Origin: Torreya grandis
Lineage: Eukaryota > Streptophyta > Pinopsida > Cupressales > Taxaceae
DNA: 64,000 nucleotides
NCBI GenBank assembly: GCA_037957365.1
Contig: JARHVA010001472.1
Location: forward strand, 2,561,501-2,625,500
Direction of reading: 5' to 3'
Position numbers and translations under genes: made by a program. Numbering within the stretch: position 1 is the first letter of the stretch; each line of letters opens with the position of its first letter. Positions 12,063 through 25,560 of this stretch are shown in pieces. Below the pieces are notes generated by a model that saw nothing but the letters and a program-made list of their open reading frames with translations, was not told the origin of the DNA and searched no databases.

Positions 12063-14010
12063 TAATAAAGATAATTCATGATATCACATATTAACAAAAG
12101 GATGTATATATTAGTGATCCGTAAACTACATTGAATCAACTCAAAGTGAAATTTTAATTACGAATACTAAATTTCTCAAAACTTAACAAATTCTCAAAAA
12201 ACTCATAAGAACTTGCATCTCAATGTTTTGGCATAAAAACGTTCTCAGTTATTGAACCAGTTTTTTAAATAACGTTGTGTTATAATTGTCAAAATGAAAA
12301 TTTCTTGCATGAGTTCATTTACTAAATAAAATAAAATCAGTAAATTGAAATAAAATCATGCATCTAAATGACAATTACCAAAAACACGAAACGTGATAAC
12401 GGAGTTTGGCTCAACAATTGATGCCTACATCTCTGGGTTCTCCAAAGGAGTGGACCGTTTCCATTAAGGGCACTTCAAACACCTGGAAACAATAAACAAC
12501 TTTCTTGCAAGTTGATCTCTCAATGTAAAAATTCACCTTCACCGTGACTAATAATCAAGCCTAGCACCTTCGAATTCCGTGAGTCTTCACACCTGCAAAG
12601 TTGCTTCAGAAGTCTTAAAAATCTCCTCTATGGGCTTAAAAATACTCTTCCAATATGTAAATTGGATAAAAAGGGTATTAAGACTGAGTATTATGGCTGG
12701 AAAATGGATAAAAATCCATTATATAAACTTTCCCAAAGCTTTTACAAAGTCTCAGCCTCTTAAAATAAAAAACACAGTCCAGAACTTGTTTTCTTTAAGT
12801 AAAAATTAGTGTCTTTTATAACACTTCAAAACCCGTCGCTGAAGTGGTCAAGGCCTTATCTTCTTAGGTGACAGGTTAGGGGTTCAAAACTTACTTCCTC
12901 CATTCTAGGCGCTTAGGCTCTCCTTTCTAGGTGCTTTGACTCCTTGGGCGCCAAGTTTGAATATTTCCTTGGGTGGCGTGATAGACATGGCAAGGTGGCG
13001 TGGTATGCTTTGAAAATTTCAAATAACATGTGATAAATAACACCTAACCAAATTTTTTTGCACCTTATTTTTTTGCCACATGTCAAATGGCTATTCACCC
13101 ACTTGGAATTTCAACAGTGCTAAGTGTCGACCTCTGATAGGTCCAAATGTTGAAACAACCTCGAATCACGTGCCAAATGCCACAAGTGACATTTTTTGAG
13201 AAATCTTCAAATGGCCATAACTTTTGCATATGGTGTCCGTTTTACAAACCGAAAAAAGCGTCAGAAATATCTCAACGAGATATATAGTGTGCCACCACTA
13301 AAAATCTGAATTGGAACCATTATCAGAACCTAATTTTCTAATCAATTAGTATGCATATGTGATAAATTTATAAATAAAAAAATATCCTTGGCTAAACTTG
13401 TATGAATCTAGGTATTGTGTCCTAACATAATTTTTACAAGTATAACATATAAAATATTCTCCATTTACTCGTTTACAAAACTCTAATTAGATACTATATA
13501 TGTCACACTATATATCACATACTGAAATTATTAATAAATATGTATATACCCCATTTGCTACATATTTATGACAGATGTCATAAATTGTTGTGAATAACTT
13601 ATACTGAAGGGATCAATACTACATATGTCACTATAAATATTTATATATTTATAAACAAATATATGGGTTTAAAGAATATACGTATTTCAAGTATATTCAA
13701 GAATGACTATCCCAGGGTAATCATATTTAGTGACACAAAGCTTTCCTCAGCCAGAGGTCTCTCCACTCACCATGTGGATGGATTGTAAATTGATAGGTGG
13801 CTAGAAATTACCGTGTTTCTAAACATGGAATGAACTCTTAACAATAATTTGTTGTTCATAAATTAAATCACTATTGAGTTTATTATGGTCATATAAAATA
13901 TATACACACATACACAAATTGCGACAAAGTTAAATCACCATAGTAAATAATTAATCTATCAGCGACATGAATCACTACATAATTATATCAGATATTAAAA
14001 ACATGTAATG

Positions 14011-14147
<137 letters not shown>

Positions 14148-15201
14148 GAGGTAATGGTAAGGCGCACCACATGTAACACATAGACTCAACAAATAGGAAA
14201 AGAAAAATCATGAATTAGACATGGATATTTGGCTTACATTCCTAGAACAATAGCCAGTGTTTAGATATGGGTAGATTTAGGGTCTTCATCAGATGCTCTC
14301 TCTATGTACACAATTTACATGCTCCTTTCACTATCGGTAGTAGTTGGCTCTTCTTATTTCAATTTTCATGATGTATTTGAGGCACTTGCATGAAAATTTA
14401 CCAATGATCCCACACCATAATCAACAAGTTATTTATGTGATTCTAGATCTTTTAGTACCATCTTTCCATATCCTCATTTGACTGGGATCATAATTAGTGT
14501 AGTACTCATCTCAAACATAACAAAGTAAAATTCATAAGGAGTTTTTGTATTTTTATCCAAGCTCATTATTATTTTCTTGATTTCTTTGACTTGAGAAAAG
14601 AGCTCATATATTTGCTCTTTGATTGTGTAAAAAGAAAGGTTAACAACATAAACAGTTGAAGAAGTGCGGAGTGCATGCTTAAATTCATCTTGTGTGCCAT
14701 CAAATCTTTGATCTTTGTATGGAAAAATCTGGTTTGGGTCCTTGAAAATAGATGTTATTAAAATTATTCCATTATGATCTATTCTTCAAATACCTACATA
14801 TATTAAAATTATTCCATTATGATCTTGTTCTTCGTTTTTTGATTGCTACGGCAAGCCATTTAAACACCCTTTCAAATAGTCCAGACCAATTATTGCTCAA
14901 AGCATGTAAAATTTTGAAATATTCTAGTTTTTAAGGAGCTTATAAATTAATAAATGATTTTTTTAATTTTCCACTGATGTCCTCAATGTTAATGACATCA
15001 TTTTTATCCTAAATCAGTAAATCACATTTCCCCCCTTTATTCTCCTTATTTTCTTAAAAAGAATGGTGCTCAACCTTCTTTAATTAAAATGGCTTTCTTT
15101 TTTATTTTATTTGTTTTATCTTTTTATTTTTATAAGTTTTATTCCATTTTATTAATTTCTTATTTTTTTTTGTTTTTCTCCAATTTTAGACCTTTTCCTT
15201 G

Positions 15202-15202
<1 letters not shown>

Positions 15203-15249
<47 letters not shown>

Positions 15250-15251
15250 TA
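15203..15251. repeat. (TTA)n microsatellite
   Basis: About 16 units of TTA in a T-rich part of the solo LTR. Confidence 0.95.
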
Positions 15252-15974
15252 TTTTCAAACCTTCTATTTTTAATTCATAAAAATCAATACATATTGGCAC
15301 CTTTATTATCATACCTATTTAATGACTAACTCTTTAGTCGATAAATTAAAATTTACTCTAACTATGCAAATTACATCTCCAAACAGATATTAATGGTTAT
15401 AAACGTAATCATATAAGATAAAATTACCCAAGCATAAACCTAGACTAACATGCATATCATGTAAATAAATTCCACAAAACCATTAAACTATGATAAGAAA
15501 ACTATGTGCAAATGACTATCTAGTGCAAAAAACATCAAAACATATTATTCTAATCATTCATTATGTATCTAACATGTGCTAGCTATTGTGGTGTGTGTAG
15601 GGTTCTAGCCAATTTTTCTGTCATCTTCTGATATCTTCATCTATGCCACCTTATCCAATGATGCTCTCCCTCCATCATACTTTGAGGGATGAGTTCTCCT
15701 ACGTTAACCTCATAACAAGTAAGTAGTTAAATCATAACATCATGATATACGTTCATCATAAAATATAGCTGAAATAATAAATCAACATGTTTGTAATGTA
15801 AACATATACACTATAACTAGCTCATAACAATGCAAACATGTAACCAAAACAATATGCTACTGTTCCATAATATCATATATCTCAAAGCTTATCCAAAATT
15901 AACCAAATCAAATATGTCAGTTATAAATATCCACAAATACTTAAGTTTGCCCAATGAGGAATCAGGATATAACA

Positions 15975-16363
15975 ACTTTGCACTAACGAACTTAATTCAC
16001 TTGGGATCTTTCATCCTTTCATAATCAAACTATTTATAACTTAGTGATCGAGTGAATGATCTCTTTAAGACTCAAAATTATTAAATAAATTCTAGGGTCT
16101 AAATTTGGTTTACTTGTCATTCTCATAACAAATTAAAATAATCTATATTTAGGTTCATTCTTCTTCCACATATTGATCTTCAAGTGTTTATTATGCAATC
16201 TAAGAATCACTTTCATTGTATATCACTGTAACACCAAGATGATGTGTAATTTATACAACTTCCATTTTGGCTTGCATTTCTCTTATCACTTCTGCCATTA
16301 TGTTAGTCTAGGTGATCTAACCACCCGAGCTCTTCTACCACCTAAGCCTCCTATATGTGCCAT
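15975..16363 (-). pseudogene. Ty3-gypsy gag, N part, left copy A
   Basis: The likely start is ATG at 16363 (minus): MAHIGGLGGRRARVVRSPRL, the arginine- and glycine-rich head of a gag. Copy B has MEHRGGLGGRRARVVR starting at 40892. The frame is broken soon after. The rest of gag resumes at 9734 on the other side of the solo LTR, so the LTR entered the middle of gag. Confidence 0.7.
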
Positions 16364-16514
16364 TTCCTTAGAAATCAAATATTTAGATTCTAAATGATGA
16401 TCTCAAATCAACATTTTACTTACACCTTCTTTCCAAAATTCTTAGAATATGTCTATAGTTACTTCTTACCTACACTCACAAATGTGCAAAGCAACAATTA
16501 ATAATAAGGACTAT

Positions 16515-16533
16515 AACCTTGCTCTAATAATAA
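16515..16533 (-). other. Primer binding site of gypsy copy A
   Basis: On the minus strand TTATTATTAGAGCAAGG follows the LTR end ...GCATCA. It is a worn form of TTGGTATCAGAGC (initiator-Met type). The copy at 41037-41056 reads TTAGCATTAGAGC. Confidence 0.6.
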
Positions 16534-16534
16534 A

Positions 16535-17462
16535 TGATGCAATCATGGTTAGGGATCTCAATTAATAAATGCCTTAGATAATGCAACCCTAATAATACAC
16601 ATTGGAATAATTGAAAAAAAATGCAACAATAAAAATTAATATCTATATTAGATTTCAATCAAAAGGAAATACAACATTCACAATGATACAATCACACCAT
16701 GATCTCATAATGAGATTCATTATAAAATCAAATCCATAGATCGTAGTGATGCAAAGATGATCTCAGAGTAAAAATCCTAGATCTAATCTCCACTACCCAA
16801 AAAAATAAATCCACTAGCATAGGTCTAAGGGCATGATTATATAGATGCAAGACCCACGCACTTACATTAAATTATTTTACCCCACTAACAACATTAACAC
16901 ACTTAATGTGTTACCAATATTAAATGTCACAAATATTAAATGTCTTCACATTTTTAAGGAAAAACAACACATTAGAATCCAACATGTGACAAATTATATC
17001 ACAAACATTATCAATGAATCCTTCTTAGCTTCCATGAATTTTAGAATTATATGCCAAACAATAAACAAAGACTTATTTCATAACACATCACAATTCTATG
17101 CTAAGGTGCATGAGTTCATAAAAATTCACAATCACCAATATTAATAAAAACCTTTGTATTATGATCCTTATATCATTTCAAGAATGATATCATGCTTTAT
17201 CACAAGATTTCCAAATGTCATGAAACTTGATGCACAACATGCACAATGAAGGTCAAATCATGCCCATAAATCTCTCCTACTTATATGTCACTAAAATGAA
17301 GAATCTACTCCACTAATATATTATTTCTCAACAAAAATCACATACTAATAGAAATATACTATAACACTCTACATGACTATGTGGTAAGAGAATTTTTACA
17401 CAACATATTGCATAATGCTTCCTAAGCTTATTTAGATAAAGGCAGGGTTATAAATGTGTGCA
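16535..17462 (-). repeat. 5' LTR of gypsy copy A (about 0.93 kb)
   Basis: Bounded on the plus strand by TGATGCAATC at 16535 next to the primer site, and by ...GTGTGCA at 17462. It aligns along its length with 41058-41999. The giant-LTR element has inserted a few bases beyond its outer end. Confidence 0.65.
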
Positions 17463-17469
17463 ATAAAAT

Positions 17470-20400
17470 TATAACAACCCTGCTGGGTTAGCCATAGAAA
17501 AACATGAGAATTTTCTTTTTTTTAATTTAAAACATATACCAAATATAGATTACACCATTAAAATCTATAGAGAGCATAAGAAACACACAAGGTGATGATG
17601 GCAACAAGCATAATACATCACATAATACTGATCTCTAACATCATGATAATACATGTCATAATGTGAATACAGAAAGTAATTACATTAACTCAGTTATAAT
17701 TGAAGCAAGTCTACAACCACTACTAATGATTTAGAATAACAAGTAATTAAAAATCTTCATGATAATACTCAATTATAAATACAATACAATACAATACAAT
17801 ATAAAAATAAGATACTTGGCTCCCTAGAGTATGAGTTCCCTGGACTCTCCAATATCTATGGTAATCTCAAGTGTCCTCTCAATAGTAGTACTGTTGTGGG
17901 GAGGGAGAGCATCATCTGAGTGCTTTAACACTCCAACCATGAACCAATGATCCCCCACATTAATCTCATCAGGGAATGACCCTCCCTTCACAGATGGGTA
18001 GATAATGATGGTGCGGGCCTAATAAGTACCCATATGATGTATGATTCTATACTAAACATGCAATGTATCATAGAAATCCATTTTATTACAATCTATCACA
18101 CTAGCATGTGAAACACACTCATGAAATGATAATGTCTCACTAAATATATTTCGGCCCAAAATTTTATAAATAATAAATAATAATGATCTAGATTAATCAA
18201 TTTCATACACACCACTTGATCGGCCTGCCTTCATCTAACATTGCAATGCCAATAAGCTAGTGAAGTCTGTCTCACTCCTTACTCCACATTAGCAATGTAG
18301 ATTGGTCAAATATAATTAAACCACAATATTCATCAACTTACATCCTACTAAAAAATGCATCATACAACACGCTATATAAAGGAGTAATAACATCATACGT
18401 TTAATCCATCAAACATATGCATGAATCTTTCATTATCTTCTATCTCATACAAGAAAAATGATAAAAAATATACCACCTAGGTAAACATACAATTTAACTA
18501 TACACTATAAATAGTATAATTGGTTTCCAGTTATCTACACCCTATGGTAACTCATATTACCATAGTCTGGCGTTCTAAGATTGACTACCAATTTTTTTCA
18601 CAATCAAACATATGAAATAGTGTTAAATACACAAAAACACAAGTGTTATTTAATAAACTATTTATAACAAAGCAAATCATCGATCCCATGAAACACAATT
18701 ACATATTAACATAACATTTTCTAAATTCTTAGAGTTTTCATGCATGTATACACAAATCTATCAACTATAAAACACACACTATCCACAACAATAGCTAGTA
18801 TGTATATAGTATACAAATAAATGTAATGATGAGTTAGGTATAATATCTATAGTAAGTACCACCCATGTACAACATACTTTTATACTATAGTATCCTATGA
18901 TATCCCATACTATCATAGGTTACCAAGTACATAACAACACATACACCAACTTATGAATTTTTAAACTCAACTGGTCCATGGAGATAACAAGTAAACAGTG
19001 AAATATTATACCACCTGGGTATAATTTACATACAAACATACCAAGGTATCTCAATATAAAAACATGTATCATAACACATCATTATGAACTATGTATAACT
19101 ACACATTTAACACACTCATAGTATGTAAATTTGCACAAGTATTTTATACTGAATCTATAAGACAAACAATCATTCATATCATTAATTGTGAGTTAGCTAA
19201 TTCATAAATACCGTTATGACTTTGTACCCTAATGACTCATTGATTTTAGGAGCTTGTTCCAAAGGTTATATATCATGATTCCTATGTAACTTAATGACTT
19301 AAAAAGTTCATCTGAGGAACTATAGGTATAATCTACACATACAAACACTGACACATCCTAATGTATACCACATGTAGATATTGAAATGTTATGCAATTTA
19401 TAAACCATAGTTTAATGTTTTAATTGAAACTAATAAACATAGAAATAAGCTAATGAAGTAGTCATTCCTAGAACACGCTTATTGCAAATAACTAGAGCAA
19501 CCAAACTTCATTTTACCAAAACACAAGTAACCTAATTTTATAATGAATTTATATTTTGGGGTTAATAATCAATCATTCACTAAAACAACTTAATCATTCC
19601 TTTCAATTTCTTGCTAATGTATCACCTGATAATAATAGCTAAAGGAATCTACCCCTAGTTCTTAATTATGCAAATAGTCGTAACTAAATACATTGCCAAA
19701 ATCCATGTAACAGTTTTGTATATAATAAAATATCTAAAAGCTCCTCAAGGTTTAACTCACAATAGAGAGTAGCTATGTTTCACCGTTCAACTCGTATGAT
19801 TCATCCACTCTATGTTTGACAATAACTATTTAATTAATCAAGTTCCAAGGATTGAAATATTCCATAATTATTCTATATCCTAAGTGATATATGTAGTCTA
19901 TTTAAATATATATATCTAATTTAATATTAGAAAAATACATATATATTCTAACAAAATATATATCTAAACATATGAATCATGTTTTTTACTACGTTAATGA
20001 CCAAACCCAATGGTAAAATAGTTCTCAAATAAAGTTGAATATTTACTATGGTAAAATTTTTGGTGGATATATCATAACAAGCTATTGGTAACCTAACCCA
20101 TGTTACCACATATATTAATAACTTGGTTAATATATATCCACCCTTATGTTCATCTGCTATCGCCATATATTAGTTGTTATATGTAATCTATGCTTGATAT
20201 TGGGTGCAATATTATATGTCCAATTTTATATTATATTATTACATTACCAAGTTTACTTTATACGCTAGAATAATTCATTGTACATTATACATAAATTAAT
20301 ACTATACCAAGTGTGAGCCTCCCTCTACCCTTCCCATTAATTCATAATAACACAAAATCAAATATGCGTTGACCAATGTATAATGAAACTCATGAAGGCA

Positions 20401-21600
20401 TGGAAGAAATTTGGGTTCATGATATAATTTTTAAATGTAGGAAGCATAAATGAAGTGATTCGTACTCCCAAAAGGAAACAAAACCATAATATATATATTA
20501 TATATATGTCCTATCCAAACATGGAGATAAACATATAGTTGTAATCTGTTGAAAATTTAAAGGGGCTTTCTGAGTCCATTGAAATCCTTGACTAAAATGG
20601 ATCATGGTTCTACTTGAGTTGAAACAACTAAGATAAAAAGAATAGTGGTGATGTTGCTCTTAGGTTGAGTTAAAGAAAATAAAAAAACATAACTTGATAT
20701 GGTAACAATGTTAATGCTGTTAGACAAAAATGCTACTTTGGGAGGTTCAAAATTTGGAGATGGTGATAATAAGGATTGTGTGAAGGCAATGAAGAAGGTG
20801 AAAATCAATGGCATGGTGTAGAAGTATTAGCTATATAGAGGGCTTAGACTTAGAGATTGCAGGAACAAAAGAAGTGACAGTAAGGAGACATGATAAGGGT
20901 GATGGAGGCTACATCTACCAAACTTCTCTAAATCACCATTTCCCCAAACTGATACTATTTAAATCCAAGTTATTTACGAAGGAATATGTCATTTTATCTC
21001 TTTTTGAGAAGAATTTTTAGGGCCATGTTCCATTTAAACAAAGAAATTTTAATAAATATTAATTTAGACTCCCAGTGAACCCAGGTCGATACCCAAGTAG
21101 GTCATATGCTAATGTGGGGTCAATTCTATTAGAAGAACATAGCTATGCCAAACATTACAACCTTATGTTTACATAGAATATAGACTACGTCAACTTACTC
21201 TATAACTCTTAATAAAATGATGCCAAAATATATGAATAATACAATCAAGGTCAAGAAGTATTTTCATGGCACCTTAAGACAGGGATACTAGGTATAGGAA
21301 CAAATACTCTGATTTAGTTTATTATACAATTGTCCTAGCAAAGGATAAACTAAGCTTACAACTTTCTATGTTTATAGGGTTGGAATATTTTTATAATAAT
21401 AATAAAATTTAAATTGAGAACATCGCCTACTGGGTGAGTAATGTTGAAAGACCTTCTTCTCTGTTTCTTTTCATATTTCTATCTTTTGTCCATCTCCCTT
21501 TCTTGCCAATGCCTTTCTCCCAGATTCCAAGATCTCTCTCCCTACCATAATGAGGTGTAGCTCTAAATATTTTAAAGAGTTTTTCATTGCTTTTCTTTTG

Positions 21601-21657
<57 letters not shown>

Positions 21658-22587
21658 TTTACTTTAAAGCTATTTTTTTAATATATTCTCAGCTTTATTA
21701 ATATTTTTATTTTAATCCATTAATAATTCCTTTCCATTATTTTATTTTATTTTATTTCTTTTTTATAAGAATAATATTCTTTTTCCTTTATTCTATTTTA
21801 TGACAAGATTCATACTCTTTTGCTTTGTTTTTATAGTTTTGTTTATTTGTTTTTCCACTTTTGCCTTTTATTGACAATTATAAATTTGTAACATTTTAAT
21901 ATTAACTGTCAAAATTCCATAATTTATTAAATAAATTAGTATCCTTGATGTTAAGAGGGTTTTAAAAATACAACCATTATTCAATAACCTATTTTTAGTC
22001 CTAACTAAGCAAATCACATCTCTAACACATTAAGTGGACACAAGCACAAATTTATAAACCTCAAAATATTAGTAAGCACACAAGAGAATTTACTTTTATA
22101 ATTTTACCTATTCAAAAAATCATAGAAAGTAGTAATTTAAACAAACATCAAAGGCAATAATTTTTAAATACATTTCTATAATGACTAAATATTGTGTGTG
22201 TGTGTACAGGGTTTTCCTCATCTCTTTGTAGACCTTCAATGTCTCCATTTACACCACCCTCTCTGATGATGCTCTCTCTTTGGTATGCTTGAGGGAAGAA
22301 TCCAACTATGTCTATCTCACAACACGTAGGTAGTTAGATCCTTTCACATGATAATCATAAGCAATATTATATAATTAAAACAATTCATTAATATGCTTAA
22401 AATGCAAATACATACCTTAACTATTTCATACTAAGTAATCATGTCTTATCATCTAAGTAACATTCTATTTTACAAAATAGCATAAATCTCAAAGTTAGTC
22501 AAAAATATAACCAAATATGAATTTATCAACTGTAGTTTTCCATGGATAATATAGCAAGTTTGTCTAATGAGGAATCATGATGTAACA
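17470..22587 (-). repeat. 3' LTR of the giant-LTR element (5.12 kb)
   Basis: Left end TATAACAACCC is a worn TGCAACAACCC; right end is ...GATGTAACA at 22587. It is colinear with 30508-35886 except for a 325-bp tandem duplication present only there. It contains an (AT)n run at 21602-21652. Worn internal repeats of the type 'taccacctaggta' recur near 18472, 18864 and 19009. A minus-strand open frame at 19948-20166 (MAIADEHKGGYILTKLL) has a near-identical partner in the other LTR. Confidence 0.85.
21602..21652. repeat. (AT)n microsatellite
   Basis: About 25 AT units in the 3' giant LTR. The other LTR has an AT run in the same place (34977-35025). Confidence 0.95.
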
Positions 22588-22600
22588 TCCTTCCCCCCTA
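22588..22600 (-). other. Polypurine tract of the giant-LTR element
   Basis: On the minus strand TTAGGGGGGAAGGA lies directly before the LTR start TGTTACATC. It fixes the minus orientation of the element. Confidence 0.8.
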
Positions 22601-22859
22601 AAGCTAGTCATTTCCCCCTATGATGCTTATTCCTAGACAAGTTTTTAATCAAAAACATTTCTTAGCATAACAATAACTTGATATACAATGTCAAATTAAG
22701 CAAATAAATGAAAAATTACCTATAGAACTCACCATAGTTCCTTCAAATTGCATTATTCCTAACGTATTAGTCCCATAAGACCCTGTTCAATAACATTTTA
22801 TTTTATACAAATAAGGTTTACGATTATTACTTACTCTAATTGATTCTATCATGACCACC

Positions 22860-22960
22860 CCAAGGTCTAGAATCATCAAAACAAGCTTATATACTATAGG
22901 ACTGACCACTTCTATTACCTTGAAGGGTCCCACATATCTTAGTTAAAGTTCACTGACTTC
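22860..22960 (-). pseudogene. Integrase C-terminal remnant (gypsy) inside the giant-LTR element
   Basis: On the minus strand the frame reads RYVGPFKVIEVVSPIVYKLV. This matches the start of the integrase C-terminal region in plant gypsy elements (typically RYIGPF.I...GPVAYRL). Possible upstream continuation (VLKLSLV, then stops) runs to about 23070. It lies about 260 bp before the polypurine tract, where the pol end should be. It shows that the element came from a Ty3-gypsy ancestor by loss of most of gag-pol. The match is short and judged by eye. Confidence 0.5.
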
Positions 22961-23975
22961 TCAAAACACATAATATTATCATATAATTCAAAGTAAATGA
23001 CCAAGGAGAGTTTCAAAACAATCTTCCAACCCTCAACACATCTCTCTATCCTAGTGAGTGTTTTTCTCATCCTGAAGAAAAGTAATTAGGAAATTTGGCA
23101 AGAATAATGTGTATATATTAATACTATCACTACTCCGTGTAGCTTCAAATAAGTAAAACATGTCAATACTATCACTACTCCATAGATCTCTTGATAGGTA
23201 TGATGATGTATAGGAATGATAAATATAAGTATATAAAAATCATGGAATACTCATCCATATGGAATCTCTATCCACTGTATACATTCGTATGGCCATATGA
23301 CTAAATTTGATAAGTTATACCTATCAAATCCCAGATTTGACAAGTCCATCTATCAATCCAACTTAGTACCACAATCCAAGTTAATATAAAGCTAAGTAGG
23401 ATACCATCCTATCGCTTAGAACTCATGTTCCCAATTCACCACCCTTCCCTTAGGTCTCTACGACCTAATGATTTTAAAATATGCATAATGAATTTCAAAG
23501 AATCACAATTTTATGCTATCAGATCGTTGAAAGTAAGGCTATATGCTAAATAATTCTAGATGTATTCTCATACAAAATAAATCATAAAAATAACCTGTAA
23601 TTGCATTAATTTACTACTATTTATACATACTAGCATCATATTTTATAGATTAACTTATTCTATTATGCTCATGATTAAGAAGAAAAAATGTTATATTAGC
23701 ATAACATACATCGACCAAGGATCACACCATTATTTCAGCCTTATAGGGGAATAAACAAAAAAATATCTCCTTACTTGTTCAACTAGTACACAACAAGTTA
23801 AAAGTTTATTCCAACCTCTAGATTGAAAAAATGTTTCGCACCTTCTATACCCTACTCACTTATGGCAAGAGGTATAATTTTTTTTTCAAAACAACATGTT
23901 TTAAGCAAAAAAAGAGCAAATGTAAATCTAATCATGAGTGTATAACATTATACTAATTATAGTCAACTTATAATT
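22961..23975 (-). mobile_element. Interior of giant-LTR element, left of nested copia
   Basis: AT-rich and without recognisable domains. This is the 3' half of the element interior read on the minus strand. It joins directly to 29378 if the copia element and one CTTAG are removed. Confidence 0.6.
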
Positions 23976-24040
23976 CTTAGTGTTATGTAATGGATCCTAT
24001 TTCTAAATTATAGTGTATTATGGATGAATGTCTAAGTTCT

Positions 24041-24202
24041 CTGGATGAACATCAACATGGAGCTCTGGGCGAACACTGGTATGGAGCTTTGGGTGAACAC
24101 CGGTATGGAACTTTGGGTGAACATTAGCATGGAGCTTTGGGTGAATAATAACATGGATCTCTGAGTGAATGTCAACATGGAGTTACAGGTGAACATCGAC
24201 AT
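24041..24202 (+). repeat. 24-bp minisatellite in copia U3
   Basis: About 6.7 units of 24 bp with core 'gggtgaacat..gcatggagct' lie upstream of the TATA box. The 3' LTR has the matching array at 28738-28896. Because 24 is a multiple of three, the minus strand gives an open frame with an 8-residue repeat, which is not a gene. Confidence 0.9.
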
Positions 24203-24334
24203 ATTTTGATCGAGTATAAGTGAGTTGTGGTCGAGCATTGGTGTAATGCAATCGAGCATTGATGTGATGTGAGCATTGACATGTTATGGACATATGCCTA
24301 TATTATGTGGGAAAGCATTAGAACCATGATGTAT

Positions 24335-24342
24335 TATAAATA
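24335..24342 (+). promoter_or_regulatory. TATA box of copia 5' LTR
   Basis: TATAAATA, about 180 bp before an AATAAA. It is conserved in the 3' LTR at 29009-29016. It would start the genomic RNA of the element. Confidence 0.6.
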
Positions 24343-24698
24343 TGATGTACTACATGTAATACATAATGATTATCATGAACTGAGTTTTGAAAAGAGAGAA
24401 TAGAGTATGTGAATTTAGGTCCAAATTTAGGAGGGTTTGTTGAGCATAGCTCTAAAGAATATTTATGCATTGTAATTGTGAAAAGATTGATATGAGAGTG
24501 GATTGTACTTTTGTGGCTTGTAATAAAATTTGAGTAAGTGTTTCTTGGTAGATGTAGCCCACATTGAGTGAAACATATTAAATCTGGTCTTCTTATTATA
24601 CATATTTATTTTCTATTCTTTATGCATCTCTATTTATATATCTTATTATTATCATTATGTGGAATAGTTTTGAATTCATTACTAATTTATTTCTAACA

Positions 24699-24712
24699 AT
24701 TGGAATCAAATC
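24699..24712 (+). other. Primer binding site of nested copia
   Basis: ATTGGAATCAAATC directly follows the LTR end. It is a worn form of ATTGGTATCAGAGC (initiator-Met type). Confidence 0.75.
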
Positions 24713-24773
24713 TTCAGGTTATATTTACTAAAGTGTTGAATCACAAGAAGGGTTATTAGTTCAGGTGGGAGCT

Positions 24774-25560
24774 ATGGATGATGATCATAGATCAAAAGTT
24801 GAAAAGTTCAATGAATAGAAATTTGGTCTATGGAAGATGTAGATGGAGGATTACCTCTATTAGAAGGACCCCCATGCTCCATTGGGAGGAAAAGTAAAGC
24901 AACCAGTGAGTATGATAGATGAGGCTTGGGAGCTGCTTGATAGAAAAAAACCAGGGGTCATTCGGTTATGCCTTACATCTTCAATCCCATTTAATATATC
25001 ATAAGATAAGACCATAGAATGTCTCATGAATGCATTAGGGAAGTTATATGAGAAACCCTCTACTTCTAATAATTTTTTTTAGGAAAAATCTATTCAATAT
25101 GAAGATGTTTGAAAATGGTTCAGTTGTTGATCATTTAAATGAATTCAATACAATTATGAGTATGTTTAACTTTGCAAAAATTGAATTTGATGATGAAGTT
25201 AGATCTCTACTTATTTTTTGTTCCTTATGAGAGAGTTGGAATGGCTTGGTAATGGCTGTGAGTAACTTGGCCTCTAATAATGCCAAGTTGAAGTTTGAGG
25301 ATGTCATAGGAGTAATCCTTAGTGAGGAAATGGGATGGAAAAGCTCTAGGGAAACATCTTCTTCAGGTGATGATTTGGTGGTAGAGAGTAGAGGGAGACA
25401 AAAGTTTAGAGCAAAATGAAAGCGTGGAAAGTCAAATGGTTCTGGAAGGTCAAAATCAAGGAGTAGGATGGTATGCTGGCACACTGGAAAGATCGGGCAT
25501 GTAAAAAAGGATTGTCGGTCTCTTCAAAATAAGAATGAAAATTAGGTTGACACCAAGGAT
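24774..25560 (+). pseudogene. copia gag remnant
   Basis: The likely start is ATG at 24774. The head reads MDDDHRSKVEKFNE, a stop, then FGLWKM, a stop, then MEDYLY, the typical Tork-type gag opening. Further on come DEAWELLDRK and LYEKPSTSN near 24925-25070. The zinc knuckle near 25478-25519 reads CWHTGKIGHVKKDC, so the second Cys of CX2CX4HX4C is replaced by Thr. Several stops and at least one frame change break the frame. Confidence 0.85.

Larger units (their letters stand above)
23981..24698 (+). repeat. 5' LTR of nested copia (718 bp)
   Basis: It starts TGTTATGTAATGG and ends ATTTCTAACA. It holds a 24-bp minisatellite (24041-24202), a TATA box TATAAATA (24335-24342) and an AATAAA signal (24522-24527). 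The block 'gtagcccacattgagtgaa' near 24556 is a common copia LTR motif. The order upstream repeats, TATA, AATAAA is that of U3-R. Confidence 0.9.

Noticed and set aside
15089..15280. Plus-strand frame rich in Phe and Leu
   Set aside because: It comes from T-rich sequence and the (TTA)n repeat in the solo LTR.
24032..24259. Minus-strand open frame with an 8-residue repeat (MFTQSS-like)
   Set aside because: It is the reverse strand of the 24-bp minisatellite in the copia LTR; the unit length being a multiple of three keeps it open.
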